64,000 nucleotides of DNA from Lethocerus indicus (GCA_019843655.1 JACDQD010000105.1:4650001-4714000), one strand, 5' to 3'; shown: positions 36,801 through 50,855, counted from the first letter of the stretch. Translations and numbers: made by a program. The notes: generated by a model not told the origin, from the sequence alone.

Positions 36801-39800
36801 GACCCCATCAGATGTATCCGACTACTTGTCCGCGTGACTTTACTTTTTTGCCCGCACTTATCTTTCGGTGCTGGCCGGCCAGGGCACCGCTCTCGCTGGC
36901 GTCCCGTACCGATCCATTAAGCGGATTTTTCAGTCGGGGGCGGAGCGAGGGTTATTGAATTGTAAGGAGCGTAAAAGGGAAGGGCCGGGTCGCGGGGAAT
37001 TCGTGACGCCGACCCGGCCGGATGGAGAAAGAGAGAACGCATCTAGGTTACTCGGAGGAGGAATACATATAGGTCCGATCGTGGCCTCCACCGGTGACCC
37101 ACTCATTATAACAAACCCTCCTCCCCGACCCCGGGCATAGGCCCTCGTTATATATTCCGAAACATTTACCGTTACCGTCGTAAATCCGCGTTACATCCGA
37201 CTGGCGCTTCCTGGACGAGCCGCGTCGATTTTTGACCGGTCGCGATCGACTAAGGTCGGGCGGCTGAGGCGGCCTCAGGTATTTCCTCTTCGAACTTTAA
37301 CATTTAATATCCGATCCATTACAGTCGATCTGTCCCACCTACCGGCTTTATGCCGCCCGACCCTTAGAACTCGGGTCGGACATAAATTATAATCGCACCC
37401 AGAGCGATAGTCGATTTCGAAAACAATTATCATTTGTCCATTGTTGATCACCCGTGAATTCCATCTCTGTTACATACATTTCATAAAATTAGACGGGCAA
37501 GTCATAATTTAACGCCGTAATAATTTTCGTACGTCCCAGAATGTTCGATTATTCGAAATAAATCGGATCTTCGAATTGTTGTATCCATCGTTTTCGGTTT
37601 TCTATTTTACCAAACGACCGTCCGAAGTACCGTTGTGTTCCAGAAATAAAATATAAGAATAATAAGGTCGAGAACGCAAGATATCAGCGAGAGTTTAATC
37701 CATAAATCTCGCGATTGTCCGTCTCTACTAGTCAACAACTTTTTCCATCGAGACTACATTATGCCGATGTATTGAAATGTATTGAATTGTGCGGCTATCT
37801 ATAGGCGACCGATTTCATAAATATTAATGGAAAAGGGGTAGGCGTCCGCAAAAGAATGTCTCGTTTTTAAGAGGCGGGCCTCAATAAAATATGAAAACAG
37901 TCTTCTTCGAGGGTTTTATCGCAAAAAGTAACTCGGAAATTTCCCGATTTTTTTTTCTTCTTCAAACTAAAAATGGCGGAGTCGGCATAAATAGGATTCG
38001 GTAGGAGGCGACAGGAGAACGGGGTGTCGGGGCGGTGAAATCCAACACTGGCGTCCACTTCGGGTTCGTCTTTCGCCGGATCCTCCTCCAGATGTGAAAC
38101 GGGAGACAGACCGGGAATTGCCTAGCTGTCAGTCAGTGGGCACGGGGCAGAGACAGAGGAGCTGCCAGTCCTTGAGATGAGGCCGCCCCGAGCAACCCTC
38201 TCCCTCAGGGCCGTTGATCTCTCCAAAACCAAAATACTTCCCCCCTCCCCTTCTTCTACTCCCTCTTAGCGGCCTCTGGTATTTGTCCTGCCGGTCTCTC
38301 CGGCAAAAATCATTCACGAAGAAATGAGGCTATCCATTCTCTAAGGACGCTTCAGTTCGGGAAAAAGTTACGGTAATGCAGTTCAATCCGTATCTCTTTT
38401 TACCACTTGAAAAAATACCCTAGCGGTACGATCGTAAGATATTTACGCCGACTCCGAGAAGCTATTTAGTTCAATAGTTGAGATAACCTTCTCTATTTCT
38501 TCGAGAGGGAGAGGAATTAGTTCTAGCTATTCTCTCTATACCCCGGAGAGTTTGAAATATCACCACTTGGGATTTTCACTATTCGACTTTCGAATAGGAA
38601 CCCAGTCAGTTGTCTGGGCTGTCTAATGCACGGATCGCCCCGACCCAAAGTGGTACTCTCCAAATATGAAAATATGCGGCGAACTACCAAAGATAAAAGG
38701 GAAATTTTTCGATAAACTTATTGGATTCGTATAAAAAAATAAAATACTTTGAAATGTATTATAGTAGGAATGTAGTAGAAAATAAACCGGATTACCGACC
38801 CCCGATCTATATCTATAAATACATAAAAATTATGTGCGAGTAGAAAAATTTTGTTTCTTGAAGAGAAAATAATTGTTTCGCCCACTCTTTTGTTTCTCTG
38901 TCGATTATAATATGAAAACTCCCAACGGTCCGATTTCAATCGAAGTACGGAGGCGCAGTTCGATATACCGCGTTTAATTTCTACCCAGAATTCGACGATC
39001 TAAATTCCAGAGTTGGAAACTACATCCGAGCCGATTAGAAACCGATGAGAAAGTCGATCTGAACGGCTCGTTAGCGCGGCTAATAATTGGTGTATGTAAT
39101 AACACACAAGTTATTCGGGGATCACAAGAGAAGTTATCGGTTAAAAGGGGTGGGGGATGTGGAGAATTGTAACGAAAGGTGTGTCCGAATGAAAGTTTGG
39201 CAACTAGCGTTTATCTCGCGTTGCGCAACCGGCCGGTCGCCGGTCGTGATTTATGAACGGGTTTTATGCTAGACCCACTATGCTACACCCCGCCACACCG
39301 CCGCCAATTCAATATTATACACCGAGCGAACCGATTCCGATTGTCCTCCGAAAATTCCCGCTTGTGGATTTTTCGATAAGTATTCGGAACGGATATTTCC
39401 TGACTTTCTCTTCGCGTAATTTTGGCACCCGCGCCCGGCCGGGTCGACGACACCGACGGCCGTCGGAAAAATCGATTCGAACGCGCGAAAACCTCGACAC
39501 AACAACTTTCTGTATATAGCTGCGCCTTACGTTTTCCCAACAATTATTTACTCCGACTCTTCACCTTGAGCGGAGTAACTGTTTTGTATAACGAACTGGT
39601 TTACAATGACGTTTCTCCAGGTCGACATAGGTTCATGGGCGTACATTGGGACCGGTGTCCTCCAAGTTTTCATTTCGATTCGGAAGGAGTTTGTAGGCGT
39701 AGTCGAATAAATTTGACCCGATTCGGCTCAGCGACGCAGTTCTATACGTCCTTTACCGCATCAGATATTATGAAAATACACCATTTCCACTTCTACCTGC

Positions 39801-40089
39801 CTTGTAATTAACTAACGAGCTTAAACATTTAACTTATGTTTTTATATTTAATATTAGTATGTTAGCAAATGAAGAAAATATACTAAAAACCCTAAAGAAG
39901 CAGTCCTGATAATAGACTGTTCTATTAACTCGGAGCGTTCATCAAAGAATTCTTTGTCAATAGAATTTCGAAGCTACATGTACTTGATTGTTTATAAATA
40001 TGTAATTGATTTCGAAAATAAACGATGAAAATCGTCGTTCAAATCACTGTATTATGATGAATGACTATTATGCAGACTCAATTTCAGCG
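33810..40089. other. Gene-free stretch with large CpG-rich islands
   Basis: GC- and CpG-rich islands lie at about 33810-33970, 35580-36200, 36580-37300, 38020-38310 and 39220-39500, with AT-rich DNA between (notably 34180-34690, 37400-37860, 38690-38900, 39800-40060). Each island carries overlapping open frames on both strands (35580-36320, 36580-37140, 39253-39811), as expected where stops are scarce. None contains a motif I recognise. Confidence 0.45.
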
Positions 40090-40114
40090 TTAAGTTCACC
40101 GAGTGTGAACTTAA
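40090..40114. repeat. Perfect inverted repeat, 10-bp arms, 5-nt loop
   Basis: TTAAGTTCAC (40090-40099) and GTGAACTTAA (40105-40114) are exact reverse complements around CGAGT. The two half-sites AGTTCA and TGAACT are like everted or inverted nuclear-receptor half-sites, so a protein-binding palindrome is one reading; that is inference. Confidence 0.8.
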
Positions 40115-43100
40115 AGGAGGCTTATAGTGGTTTTTATCAGTGCCCGGAACCTTTCAACGCTTCGAGTGCAGCACCGGCGCTTTGTTAATGCGGCGCAACG
40201 AATAAAGAAGTAACTCTAAATAAAACGACGGGCGGGCTCGGCGTTTACACGGCTCGTGGGGGTGAATTTCACAGATCTTAACTTGTGAAATTGGACGTGA
40301 CTGATGAAACACAGTCGGAGGGAGCCCTGTTGATATTTCACGGTCGAGCGAGCGCCCCCGCAACTCCCTTCCCTAATTAATGCCCGGCCAATTTGCTATG
40401 AAATTGCTCGCGTGATTCATTTGTCTTATTTGCCGGCCTCTCTCCGATAAAGCCATCTGCACCACTTTCTTTGTGTATATACCGCTACCTAAGTCGCCCA
40501 TCGGCTCCAACTAGAGTTCAACTCGAGTTATACGTGTTATTATAGTTGTGTACTCCGGCGTGTCGATCCGGGCGATAGGAATTATATACTTGATATTGTA
40601 CACATACACAAAAAAAAATACATATCCGCACGATGCACTTGTACAGATTACGGTTAAATTTTACGGTCATTGCTGAACAATTGAGAAACATCAAAAATGT
40701 ATTTCGAACAAATCACGCCGTGCGTAAGTTGGATTATACTTGGACTGACCGTTAAAGTCTCTCAGTGGGCAGGACAACTTGCGAGGGGGTGTGAAGTGTA
40801 ATTATAACGACCTGACATGAGCTATTTAAATCTCCTAATAATATTGGTAGTATTTGTAATTAATACTCGTAAAAAATAAAGTTCTAACCTGAGTTTACAA
40901 TAGGATTCATAAGATAGGCGGTATAGCTTCGATCCGAACGTCGCGTGAAACAACTACGGAGCTACGAGGCAGTACTGATATTTGTACCGGAAGTATTAAT
41001 ATTATTGTGTATATAAAAATTATATTCTAATATAAATATAAGTCATTCTGGATTCGGGGTCATCTATTATTTTAAAAATGTATTTTAATTTGAAGAGAAG
41101 ATTTCTTCGAGTTGTAGACCGAAATCGGAGCTCCGTTCTCAAAATATTTCCGCCTTGTAGTGTACAACGATTATCGTATTAATCTAACAATCGAAGGGCT
41201 CGTTCCCCGGCCACAACACTTTTATCGGTGGGGATAAGCGTGAAAGCAATGACAAAAAAAATTAGACGTGCCCAAGTTGGTCGGTCCCCGCTGGTCTGTC
41301 TGGCTGTGGACACGATTTCTCCAAAACTATGTGCTCATAACAATGTGTACCCGACATACAATATATAGCCGGCCTGCCCTAGGTGTCCACCTTCCACCTT
41401 ATTTCAGGCCATTACTCCGACTTTACTCCGAATTATTAATCGGACGAAACTGTCTTCGGACGGATGTCGCGAAATAATAATTCTTCAATTTTCGATATAG
41501 AAATTACATGATGTGGCGAGAAAATAGTATGATATTAGAAGTCGGTGGCTTCAACGTTACAGAAATTACCTATTGGTAGTAAATAGCACGGAGATTTTCT
41601 CGGCTTGTAGCCATGGTAGCCATGTTATCCAGAGAAATAAGCGACACAATAACATTCCACAATTGTACGATTGAACGATTCACACTCATCTCAGTGCATA
41701 TGAAAGAGTACCAAATACATTTATGATTGTGCACTATTATACGTTAAATTGTGTTTCATATTTTGGATATTCGATTCCACAATTTTATTCAGCGGGAGCA
41801 TTCAGTTTGTGTTCTAAAAATATTGACATCCTGTCAGTGTTTACGGAAAACAAGGTTAATAAATGATTTATTTATGTTTAATTTTAAAATTCGGGCCACT
41901 TAAATTAATATATTCGTTGGGCAATCTTTCCAAATTGATATTCGAGCTTATTTTATCGGTAGGAAAACATTAATTAAGCCGCAGTCGGTCAGAAAACCTT
42001 CGAGCGGGCTTCCTCGTGGGCTAACGATTTCCGCGTACGTTTGGAGTGGAGAGAGCGCCAGATCTACCGCTGGTGTAGAGGCTTGTAATTTGTCCTGCCC
42101 GTGCAGATATTATTGACTTGCAAGGCCGACTAGGGGTGTGACGTCGGGCGGGGGCCGCTTTAATGCATACGTTTCTACCGGCCTTCTCCGGCACCAGTTT
42201 AATAATAAATCAAGACCGAAGCTAAGGTCATTACCGGCGAGGTGTACCCACTACGCTTTACTGACCCGGACGCGGTTTACTGCAGCGGAGTACGCCAAAC
42301 ACGACCCTTTCGGTACCGGCCAGAAGGTGCCATCTTATGGCAGAGGTTTAAGAGAGATTCATCTCGTAATTACGCCACATTGAAAGATCCGTGCATTTGG
42401 AAACACACTCCTTTGCAAAGCCCTAGACCCTAGATGATGGAACTAGTAAAAGTTCCGAAACGTCGGATGTATACAACGTCCCGAGAGGGCCGCAGGAGGA
42501 AAGCTCAAAAGACCCTTCCAGTGGAGCTCGGCACAGGACGACATTGAATTCTGTTGCGAGTATTTGATAAATAAGGTTAATTCTTATCGTTCTTATTCTT
42601 AGGTTATCATATCGTTTTTCGACCTCCAATTCACTTCCCCCCAATGTCGAGTCAACGTATATAATCGAATGTTGGGTTGGAAGTGAGGAAGCAAACTCCT
42701 GAAGCATGAATTAGAACAATCTGCAGAGTTAAACGACATGTAACTAATTACAGTTCTCACCGTAGCGATATTTTTACACGTGTCCTCTAAATATGTGACG
42801 GTAGTGAACAGCGTCACGACAATTAGGAGAGGGTGATCGATATTTATGACTATATACTATTTGTATCCTGGCCCCCGAACTCACAAGTATAGATATATCC
42901 AGATAAGAAATTTACCAACATTTACAGATCAGTAAAATATAGGTTGTCAATCGTAAGGCAAATGTAATTTGGCAAAAGCGAGGACACACTATCTGATCTA
43001 CACTATATAATTCAAAATGTTTAACAACTAAAGGAAATAATAATTATAATTTATCGTAATATCGTAATAAAATTGTGACCACGTCATTCTGTGCAATATG

Positions 43101-44649
43101 AGCAGTGCTATATTTGACCGGGAAAATGCTTCAACTAATTATCCTAATTAGTATCTGCAGATTTAATGCTAATTACCGATTATACTAATTTCGGTCATTC
43201 AATGTACTCATCAGCCGCGAAGAACAAGAATGCCCGTTGATTGCTAGGTTTGACTAGCACGCGAAAAGGGGTGATTCGAACAAATATATTTTTAAATTAA
43301 ATTTAACTAGCACGTGACCCACTCCTTCCCGCAGTTATGGGCATTCCGTTTCAACAAATTAATCAATTCTGCCGTTATAAAAAGAGTGTACACGAAGTAT
43401 AATGCCAGTAAATAATTTATATTTACTTAAATCTATATACATTTGTCTATAGTTTATTACTTACTGTTGTAATGCTGATTGATTGAATTCTACATCGATT
43501 TCTCCTGTGCTTTGCCCCTTTTCATTATGCTTATCCTAAATGGTGATTCGTTATTTGTTGTACACCCGGCGTTCTGTTTTGTTTTAAAAGATCCATGCCG
43601 GGTTCTCCATGCAATTTCCATCCCGTTCATTCGATTTCTTAATTCACATACTATAACAGTGAGGAAGGGGTGTTTCCCAGCGATACATTATCTCCGGACA
43701 ACTGGATTAGCATTTTCCCTTTCCGAGGTTTCTCCCAACGTCGGTAGGCAAGGCGAATGGTTCCCTAACGAAAATTTGAAGGGAGACACCGACGGTAAGA
43801 TATTAAAGTTAAAGAATTTTAGGTTAAAGCATTGATAGCAAAACTCTCAAAAATGCCGCCCGGAGAATGAATTAAAAAAAATAATCGCAGTGATTGCTCG
43901 CATGTAAATACACCCGAGAATGATTAATTTTCGGACAATTACTCCTTGGCCGTGTTATTTAATTGAGTATTGCTTTTAAACTTTGGCTCGGGGGAAATCT
44001 AAAGAGCCGGGAAGGGGAGAGGGGCGTTTAGCGTGGGCCGGGGGAGGGCCGCGAAGTGGGACTCGGGGGAGAAGTCGGGATTGAACTATAATCACTGTGA
44101 AGTGCATTGAACGGCCGGGGCGGCTCCGGTCGGGTTAATTAGAAACATGACAACCGGATTTGGGTTATGTCTGGTAACAATGGGCGCGGAGAGTCGACCT
44201 GTCGACTTGATGGGGGCGGCCCATTGTGCCGCCAATGGCCGGCTCTCCGACCGTCGGACCACACGAAAAAATTACCGCCCAGTTCGGATCCGGTGAAAAT
44301 CTAAAAACATTGCCGCATTCGAGTAATAATGAGGGGAAATAATAATCGTAAAAAGCGTTGTAAAAACATATTGCATTGTAATATTGTTGTAATAAATACA
44401 TTGTTTGAATAATGCAATTAGATATCATGCGATCTGTTCTGCCCTCTTCTCTGTTTTTTATTTTTAAATTAGCATTGTGAGTTTTGTGTTTTTCATAAAT
44501 TCTAATAGATGATCTACCAATTCGTTCTTACTTTCTAGTATTTTTTCTAATGTCTAATAAAGATAATGGGTTCTGTTAGAAAACTTGTATCATGAAGGCC
44601 AGGATACGTATCTTTATTATTATTTTATTGTTTTGAGTACATCGCAAGA

Positions 44650-44656
<7 letters not shown>
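40115..44656. other. Gene-free stretch
   Basis: Mostly AT-rich; GC-richer at about 41990-42330 and 43990-44290. The plus-strand frame at 43479-43835 (118 codons, Phe/Leu-rich) and those at 42138-42433 have no recognised motif. Short tandem TAGCCATG(G/T) words are at 41608-41625. The repeat copy at 42433 is listed separately. Confidence 0.45.
42433..42466 (+). repeat. GCCGAAAC-signature repeat, related copy
   Basis: GATGATGGAACTAGTAAAAG followed by TTCCGAAACGTCGG has the layout GATGATG...CCGAAACGTCGG. This pattern is common at the 3' ends of several invertebrate retroelements. Only this short core is convincing here. Confidence 0.4.

Positions 44657-44694
<38 letters not shown>
44657..44694 (+). 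repeat. (TA)n microsatellite
   Basis: An uninterrupted TA run of about 19 units preceded by TGTGTG (44651-44656). A 23-bp element with 8-bp inverted arms (ATAGGTAC/GTACCTAT, 44715-44737) follows it. Confidence 0.95.
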
Positions 44695-44697
<3 letters not shown>

Positions 44698-46338
44698 AAT
44701 CAAGTACTTATATTATAGGTACATATCAAGTACCTATTAACCTCGATTCCAATCATCTAAGGACGTGTACATAAATTTCACACAAGTACGATTCTTTCGA
44801 TGAGGGTTGGCACTGAACAGCGAAATGGAACGAATACGGGCAGGCGCTAATTGGTGAAATAGGAGAGAAAGGGGGACAAAAGTAAAAAAAAACTGACGGA
44901 TTCGTACATCTCGCCGAATTTACGTTTCGGCAAAAAAGCGGAAGTGTTATTTTTTAAGAAATTTCGAAAGGTGTAGCGGAACAATGGCCTAAAAATTATA
45001 ATTGATTCGTTCCATTTATCTTTATATATCTGTCATGTTGAATTACAGAATTTTTACACTGGCACACATTTTACTTAAGTGGCTACTTTTTTAATCAAAA
45101 TGATATTTTAACAGATCACAACATATAGAAATTTTAATGGTAATCCTCGAATTCATGATGTCGCTAATATGCTACAAATTAAGTAGCGAGAGTCTCCGCG
45201 TCTCGTTTGTTCGGAAACAAGCATTTACAATGTCGTAAATACAATTGTTTTCGCTTCTGCAGAACACACCGGGGGGGGGGAATTACTCGAGCTACGTTCA
45301 TTGTTAGCCGACAGTGGACTCGAAAGCCTGTTCAATCCGCGTAATAAATATTGAGAACTGGAATCTGCATTGTATGAGTTCTTTTTCATTATCGAGGCGG
45401 GGCAATATTCATAGGCGTCGGGGCAATATAAAAATTCTGATAGGTTGGCCCGGATTTTGCTGGCGGGGCCTATTTGTAAAACAGTTGGATGGTATTTATT
45501 CACGGTCGGCCGTTTAATTCACTCGTTGAAGTCAAAATCATTTTTCACTTTAGAGCTATGTTTGGTCCCGCCGTCTGCACCGACATTGATGGCCCATCTA
45601 TCGCGGTTTTGACTTGAACAATTGTCGAATCAGTTTTCGGTAGAAACATACAATTTATATTTCACATACTCATTAGCCAAAAACTGTACTAATCTATACT
45701 GTATACAATTAAATCAAATATGCATGTTACGGGTTGAAGAATCTGATTTTACAATTCAGTTTATCATCTAAAATATTTAAAACGTTCATCTAACTTTTAT
45801 AATAATTAAAACCGACCCATATAATTTACATTCGTATTTGAAGTTGAATTATCGTGGAATCTAGTGGAATATTATTTAAATTAGATCAGTGAATGCAGTA
45901 AGATTTCAGCAAGGATCTAATAAAGTAATGATGAAAAGCAATATTTTAAAATAGTTTCAACTAACTTGTTAATTTTTTGTTTCTTTTTGCGTTCATATTT
46001 TATAAAAGATTCGATGTAATTCAAACTTGAAATTGATCCCAACTTCAGTTATCAACCTTGTCTTTTGTGAGTCTGGGAAAATTTTAAAAATGAAAGGGGA
46101 AAACATAATAAGTCGACTACATTATTATATACACATTTTTACTAAATTCGAGTCCAATTACGAGTTTAATTGGCGTCTAGTTAAGGATAACTCTTCCCCT
46201 AAATGCATTAATAGACCGGAAATGTTCACTCCGAATATTCTGAGAATTTCAGCCGAGACTGAGAAGTGGGACGAAACACCAATTTAAAGAAGAGAACCCG
46301 TTCGGGGGTGCCCAAGTTATTTACGGGTTAGCCGCCGG

Positions 46339-46382
46339 CAGTAACAGTGCAGTGACAGTGCAGCAACAGTATAGTGACAGGA
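46339..46382 (+). repeat. 11-bp minisatellite, four units
   Basis: Four consecutive units: CAGTAACAGTG, CAGTGACAGTG, CAGCAACAGTA, TAGTGACAGGA. The array is followed immediately by ACCGGTCTAG (46384-46393), the same 10-mer present in the repeat copies at 11551 and 54884. The 11551 copy also has CAGTGAC-type words just upstream. The array may therefore be part of that repeat family. Confidence 0.75.
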
Positions 46383-46711
46383 CACCGGTCTAGTTTAAGA
46401 TGCAATCAGGGGGAGTAGAGACGTTAGTGTGATGAAACGCTTAATCGGGATTCATATCACACCAAGCGATCGAAATTTGAAATGCACGTTCTTTCTTGAT
46501 GTAAGCTGCTGGCGTGCGCCGAATAGAACATATCGTGTTCAGAACATAGAATAACGAGGAACAAATGTTAAGGAAATAAAATTAATTATTAGCGCAATAA
46601 TGAATTGTGTAAAACGATGGGTATTTCTTACTCGAATTTTTCCCTGGAACAAGTGATACCATAATCGCTGCCGATAGGTATACACCTTCTAAATGATGAT
46701 TTCAGACTTAC

Positions 46712-46888
46712 TGTTGGTAAAATATGATGTACATGTGTACCTGAGGAGGAAGCAGAGTTGACCGGCTTAGGACGAAGGCCAATATCGACTGAGAACAATG
46801 GCCAGCTTTCTGGAAAGGACGGCGGATCGCGGAGGTTGGGGAGACGATAACCCATTGGCCAGCTGATAGACCACGGTTCGGCCAACAT
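46712..46888 (-). CDS. Weak candidate first exon, unknown
   Basis: On the minus strand an ATG (46886-46888) opens 59 codons that end exactly at a phase-0 donor, ACA-GTAAGT (GTAAGT at 46706-46711). The product would be proline- and serine-rich (starts MLAEPWSISW). A second donor-like CAG-GTACAC lies earlier in the frame. No domain, signal peptide or promoter is recognised, and no partner exon is evident. Chance is the likelier explanation. Confidence 0.1.
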
Positions 46889-49800
46889 TCAATATCGGCA
46901 CAAAACCAATCTTAAAAAATCATAAGCACTGTGCGAATAAATTCGGGATTCATCAGTGCCCCAGGATTTGGAAAAAGTGTATCCTACATTCGACAGTCTT
47001 TTTTTTCTATTTATCGACTTATTAATAAACACTGTAAACAGTGTTCTTACAGCCAAAATAGGTCTAGCCTACAAAACATAGTTATCTGGCTTATTATTTA
47101 ATCTGTGATGCATAGGAATATGTCATTTATTCCGTTTTAAGCCGTAGCGTTTTAGGCTTTCGCCGTAGCATCAGTAACGTTGTACGAAAATTACTGTGCC
47201 GAGGAAAGGCAGAGACAGAATGCTTAAGTCTTAAATTAGTCAGTATGGACGGAAATCCGCACGGCTAACGAAATAATCGAATTCTCGCCAAAGTGCCGAA
47301 AAAATTCTTTAAATTAAGAACACACTCGAGTACGGGGTCTCTTTTTTCGGGAAAAACACAACGGATTGTTTATGATGTGATGAAAATAAGAAAACGGAAT
47401 GATATTTGGTGTCGATGGCAGTGGGACGATTTGCTTACACGCAGCCGGCGTTGGAATGTTGCGATTCTCCAATTCCAAAACAACAGCCGGAAACTCGAGG
47501 TCGAAGGCGTTCGCCGTCTCCAAAGTTCATCAAACCCTGATATTGTAAGGAAACAAGAATTTGGTTTTCTTTTCTCCGTTTAATTTTAACAAGCTGTGTT
47601 TCCTCACACATTTTTCCCGTCTCCATTATTGGTTGACGCAGACGGTTACGTTCTAGAAATTGCCGGCAAGGAGTAAATGTGACAATTACATATTACACGA
47701 GTTTAGAGATATATTAATACACCTGTACAACAGTACAATAGAGCGACGATAGAAAATATAGGAGATATTTCATCATGTATCTATCCTATTCATGGAAGAA
47801 TTTACTCAGATCAGATTGTTATTATGATCACATAACTGTATGAAAGATCAATTCTAGGTTTATTTAGCGCTCTGTACGATAAACGGCTCGAAGAGCAATG
47901 AAATGAAGTGAAACCTCCGAGGGAAAGTGTCGCAAAACAGGCCCTACCGACTGGAAGAATCTGGATCCGATCACAGGGAAAGAAAAACTCAATTTACAGA
48001 AGATTCGATCTTGTCGAGGATTAGATTCACAAAATGTGTTCCGAGAGCCAAGATAATTAACACTTTGTCTTTCAAAGGGCAAGTTTCCACTCGTGCAGAA
48101 TGATGAATCAACGTTCTGTAAAAGGATATTTTACCTCAATATAAGTACATCGAGAATAAAGTGATCGTTTCATTATTGGTGACGCCGGGGCTACGGAAAT
48201 TTGAGCGGAATGACTCTGCAAAGTTGACAAGAACGATAGATAAATAAACATTTTTTCAAGTCCCTTCCGGCAACTTCATTTGGCAACAGCTGGCCGTCGA
48301 CGTTTCGGATTATAGCAGAAGAGCTGGGTCGATTTCGGAAATAATGTCGGTGGTAGGAGGAGGCGTGGGTGCGGGGCGACCAGACTATATGTGGAACAGC
48401 ACGACCGTACCAGCTCCGATTTTCGAGACCTCACTCCGCCCTCCCTCCAATAACCAAGTAACCCGCCACGACGTGAAAGTAATAAGAGTATTCAAATAAA
48501 CGGCCTGAAGATGACAAGAGAAATTATTAGAGAAACCTCTCTCTCTCTCTCTCCCTCCCTCCTAATTATTCCTCTAATATATCTGGGAATTTTCAGTTTC
48601 CCCCCCCCCTTTCGCTCTCTCCCTCTCCCTCTGAGTGCGGCTCTCTCGGGGCTGGGCGTTGTGTCCCCTTTTGCCGAGGGGCCGGAGGGAGCGTGACCCA
48701 ACTTCGCTTTTCGATCGCCAATCGAGTTTCAAGACCCGAGAGAAAACGACTTTCTCGGTCCGATCGAGACGCACCCTCCGTTTTGATTTCGGGGCGAAAC
48801 GTACCCGTGGCCTGTGTGTGCCGCCTCGTCTCCTCCTTTACTCCTCTCTTGTAAATAAAAAAAAACATCTTTTCGTGGAGTTTACTTAGCCTACATTCGT
48901 ATCAATACAATTTATCGCCTAACTGACTGACCTGATTCAAAGTTCGATCTCCCCGTATTTAGAAGAAAATATTTTTAAGATAATGAACTAGAATCAATTT
49001 GTGTTTAACAAAGGTGCATCCTTAATGCTGTACATTCGCAGGTATTCGACACTCGGGTTATCCTATCCTAATACTTTTATTCACAATATCTCTACTCGGT
49101 ACTCTTGTGAATAACGTCAGCCAGTACCTAGGGAAAAACTATAGCATAAACTGAGCTACTGAGCCAATAGATAAATAAAACCACTACTTTGTTCTCTGCT
49201 CTCGTGGTTTCAGTAGTACGATTTACGCACTTCAAATATGTATCAACGAATTAGTTCCTCGACTGTAACCGTCACGGTACCAGTATTATTCGTGGTAGTA
49301 TCATAATGTTTAAAATAGAACGTATTCGACAGCCAAAATAACATTATCACAAGATAAGTGAAGTGTGAATAAAATCACGCGCGTCAGCAGTATCATCAAT
49401 GCCAGTTAGAGTGTTGTTTTCGATTAATTCATGAGTAAATATTAGAGCCGCAAAAAATAGAGATGCTAGACAGTCACATAATCTCTATCTATAAATATCG
49501 ATACTAAAATTCAGAGGATATAATCTGAATGTTCTCATTGCCAGCTGAGATGTCCTAGTTCCCTTAATCGCGTTGTACATGCCTTGAGAAGACAATTATC
49601 ATTCCTGAAAGAAACAAATTTTCTGTTTGAAATCGTTAATCATTTGATACTGCTGGATGTAAAGAACACAAGGCGCGGTCGTTCAGTTTAATCGGGTTTT
49701 TATGTCAATCACCGTGAATGAGATAAATTTTGATTTTGCATTCGTAGTGAGTGGGACTGAAACGTAATTATGCTAATGTTTTCCTTTGCCATGAGAACTC

Positions 49801-50254
49801 ACATAGAGCTAACAAAGGTTTGGTATTCTACGGAATGATAGGGAAGGGAACATTTACACAGGAGATACGCCATGATTCATCTACATCGACCTTATTTTTC
49901 TTTTGTTTCACTTCTCGTAAAAATTCATCCGTTTCATTTTTATATAGAGTCAAACACAAACATCCATTCAGATCAAGATATTTATCCAAGAGATGATGAT
50001 ATTTATCAGTGGGATTTTTGGAAAATATTCAAACTGAACTCGAATATTTTCTTTATATCTCAGGTTATTTATTTCTTTTTTTGATATATCGATTCCAAAA
50101 GAGATCTTGCTCGTCAATGAACGCTTTCCTATTTGACTATGACGGGGACAGTAAGACGAATATTTACTCGATGTGCATTAACGTTTTGATCCTGTGCCAA
50201 GAAGTTGGGATGGTGGACTGTCTCGCGAATACAGACGGAGCGCAATCAGACTCC

Positions 50255-50265
50255 GGGGGGGGGGG
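50255..50265 (+). repeat. G11 homopolymer
   Basis: Eleven consecutive G followed by CGGCGGCG, at the start of a GC-rich island. Confidence 0.9.
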
Positions 50266-50855
50266 CGGCGGCGTTTAGATTCATTCATGTATGTATGTGG
50301 GTCGAAATAGAAATCCAAATTTCCTATTTTACAATCAAATCGGCCAATAAATAGCGTGTGTCGGGCGGTACTGGCCGTGGAATTAATTGGGCCGTAGGCC
50401 TAGGTTTACGCCAGCAGGGGGCACAGGACGCGGCAGATGCACTAATCTTCCCACCTTTCCTGAATAACGTTGATTCGGGGATTCGGGGAACCCGGAGCAA
50501 ATTGCAACGAGCCGGGTCAAAATTAAGATCCGGGGGGGGAGTGGACGAACGAAAATTAAAAAATGTACGAACGTTCCGGCCTTTTGCGATGGTCCACCTT
50601 CACGAACAAGGTTTTTCCACTCCAACGAACATAAAACAAAGAGCGGAAATCTATTGAGCCCCGAAGACCGTATTCGATTTGCTCTGACATCGAAATGCCC
50701 CAATTTTTTGTCCTAAAACCGAAACGGTTTTATTCTGTCCCATAATTAAACTATTGTCTAATAAGACAGTATAATAAGACGGTAATGAGACTTTCTAATG
50801 TCTATTATTTTTCATTTATTTTATTTTACTCAATAAAATAAATTGTGCACATCAG

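Larger units (their letters stand above)
44738..50855. other. Stretch holding only weak candidates and repeats
   Basis: AT-rich overall; GC-rich at about 48290-48820 and 50230-50570. Holds a G10 run (45271-45280), a CT run (48537-48562), a C9 run with CT-rich DNA (48601-48632) and a G11 run (50255-50265). Several short minus-strand frames (46628-46888, 47435-47626, 47864-48082) have ordinary protein-like composition but no recognised motif; the one at 46712-46888 is listed as a weak exon candidate. Confidence 0.4.

Noticed and set aside
47314..47626. Minus-strand frames of 63 and 69 codons with protein-like composition
   Set aside because: Two frames overlap in the same DNA with equally plausible composition. 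There is a possible GTAAGC donor but no acceptor or recognised motif, so I cannot choose either.
50358..50703. Overlapping 99- and 106-codon frames on both strands
   Set aside because: GC-rich island effect, with no recognised motif.
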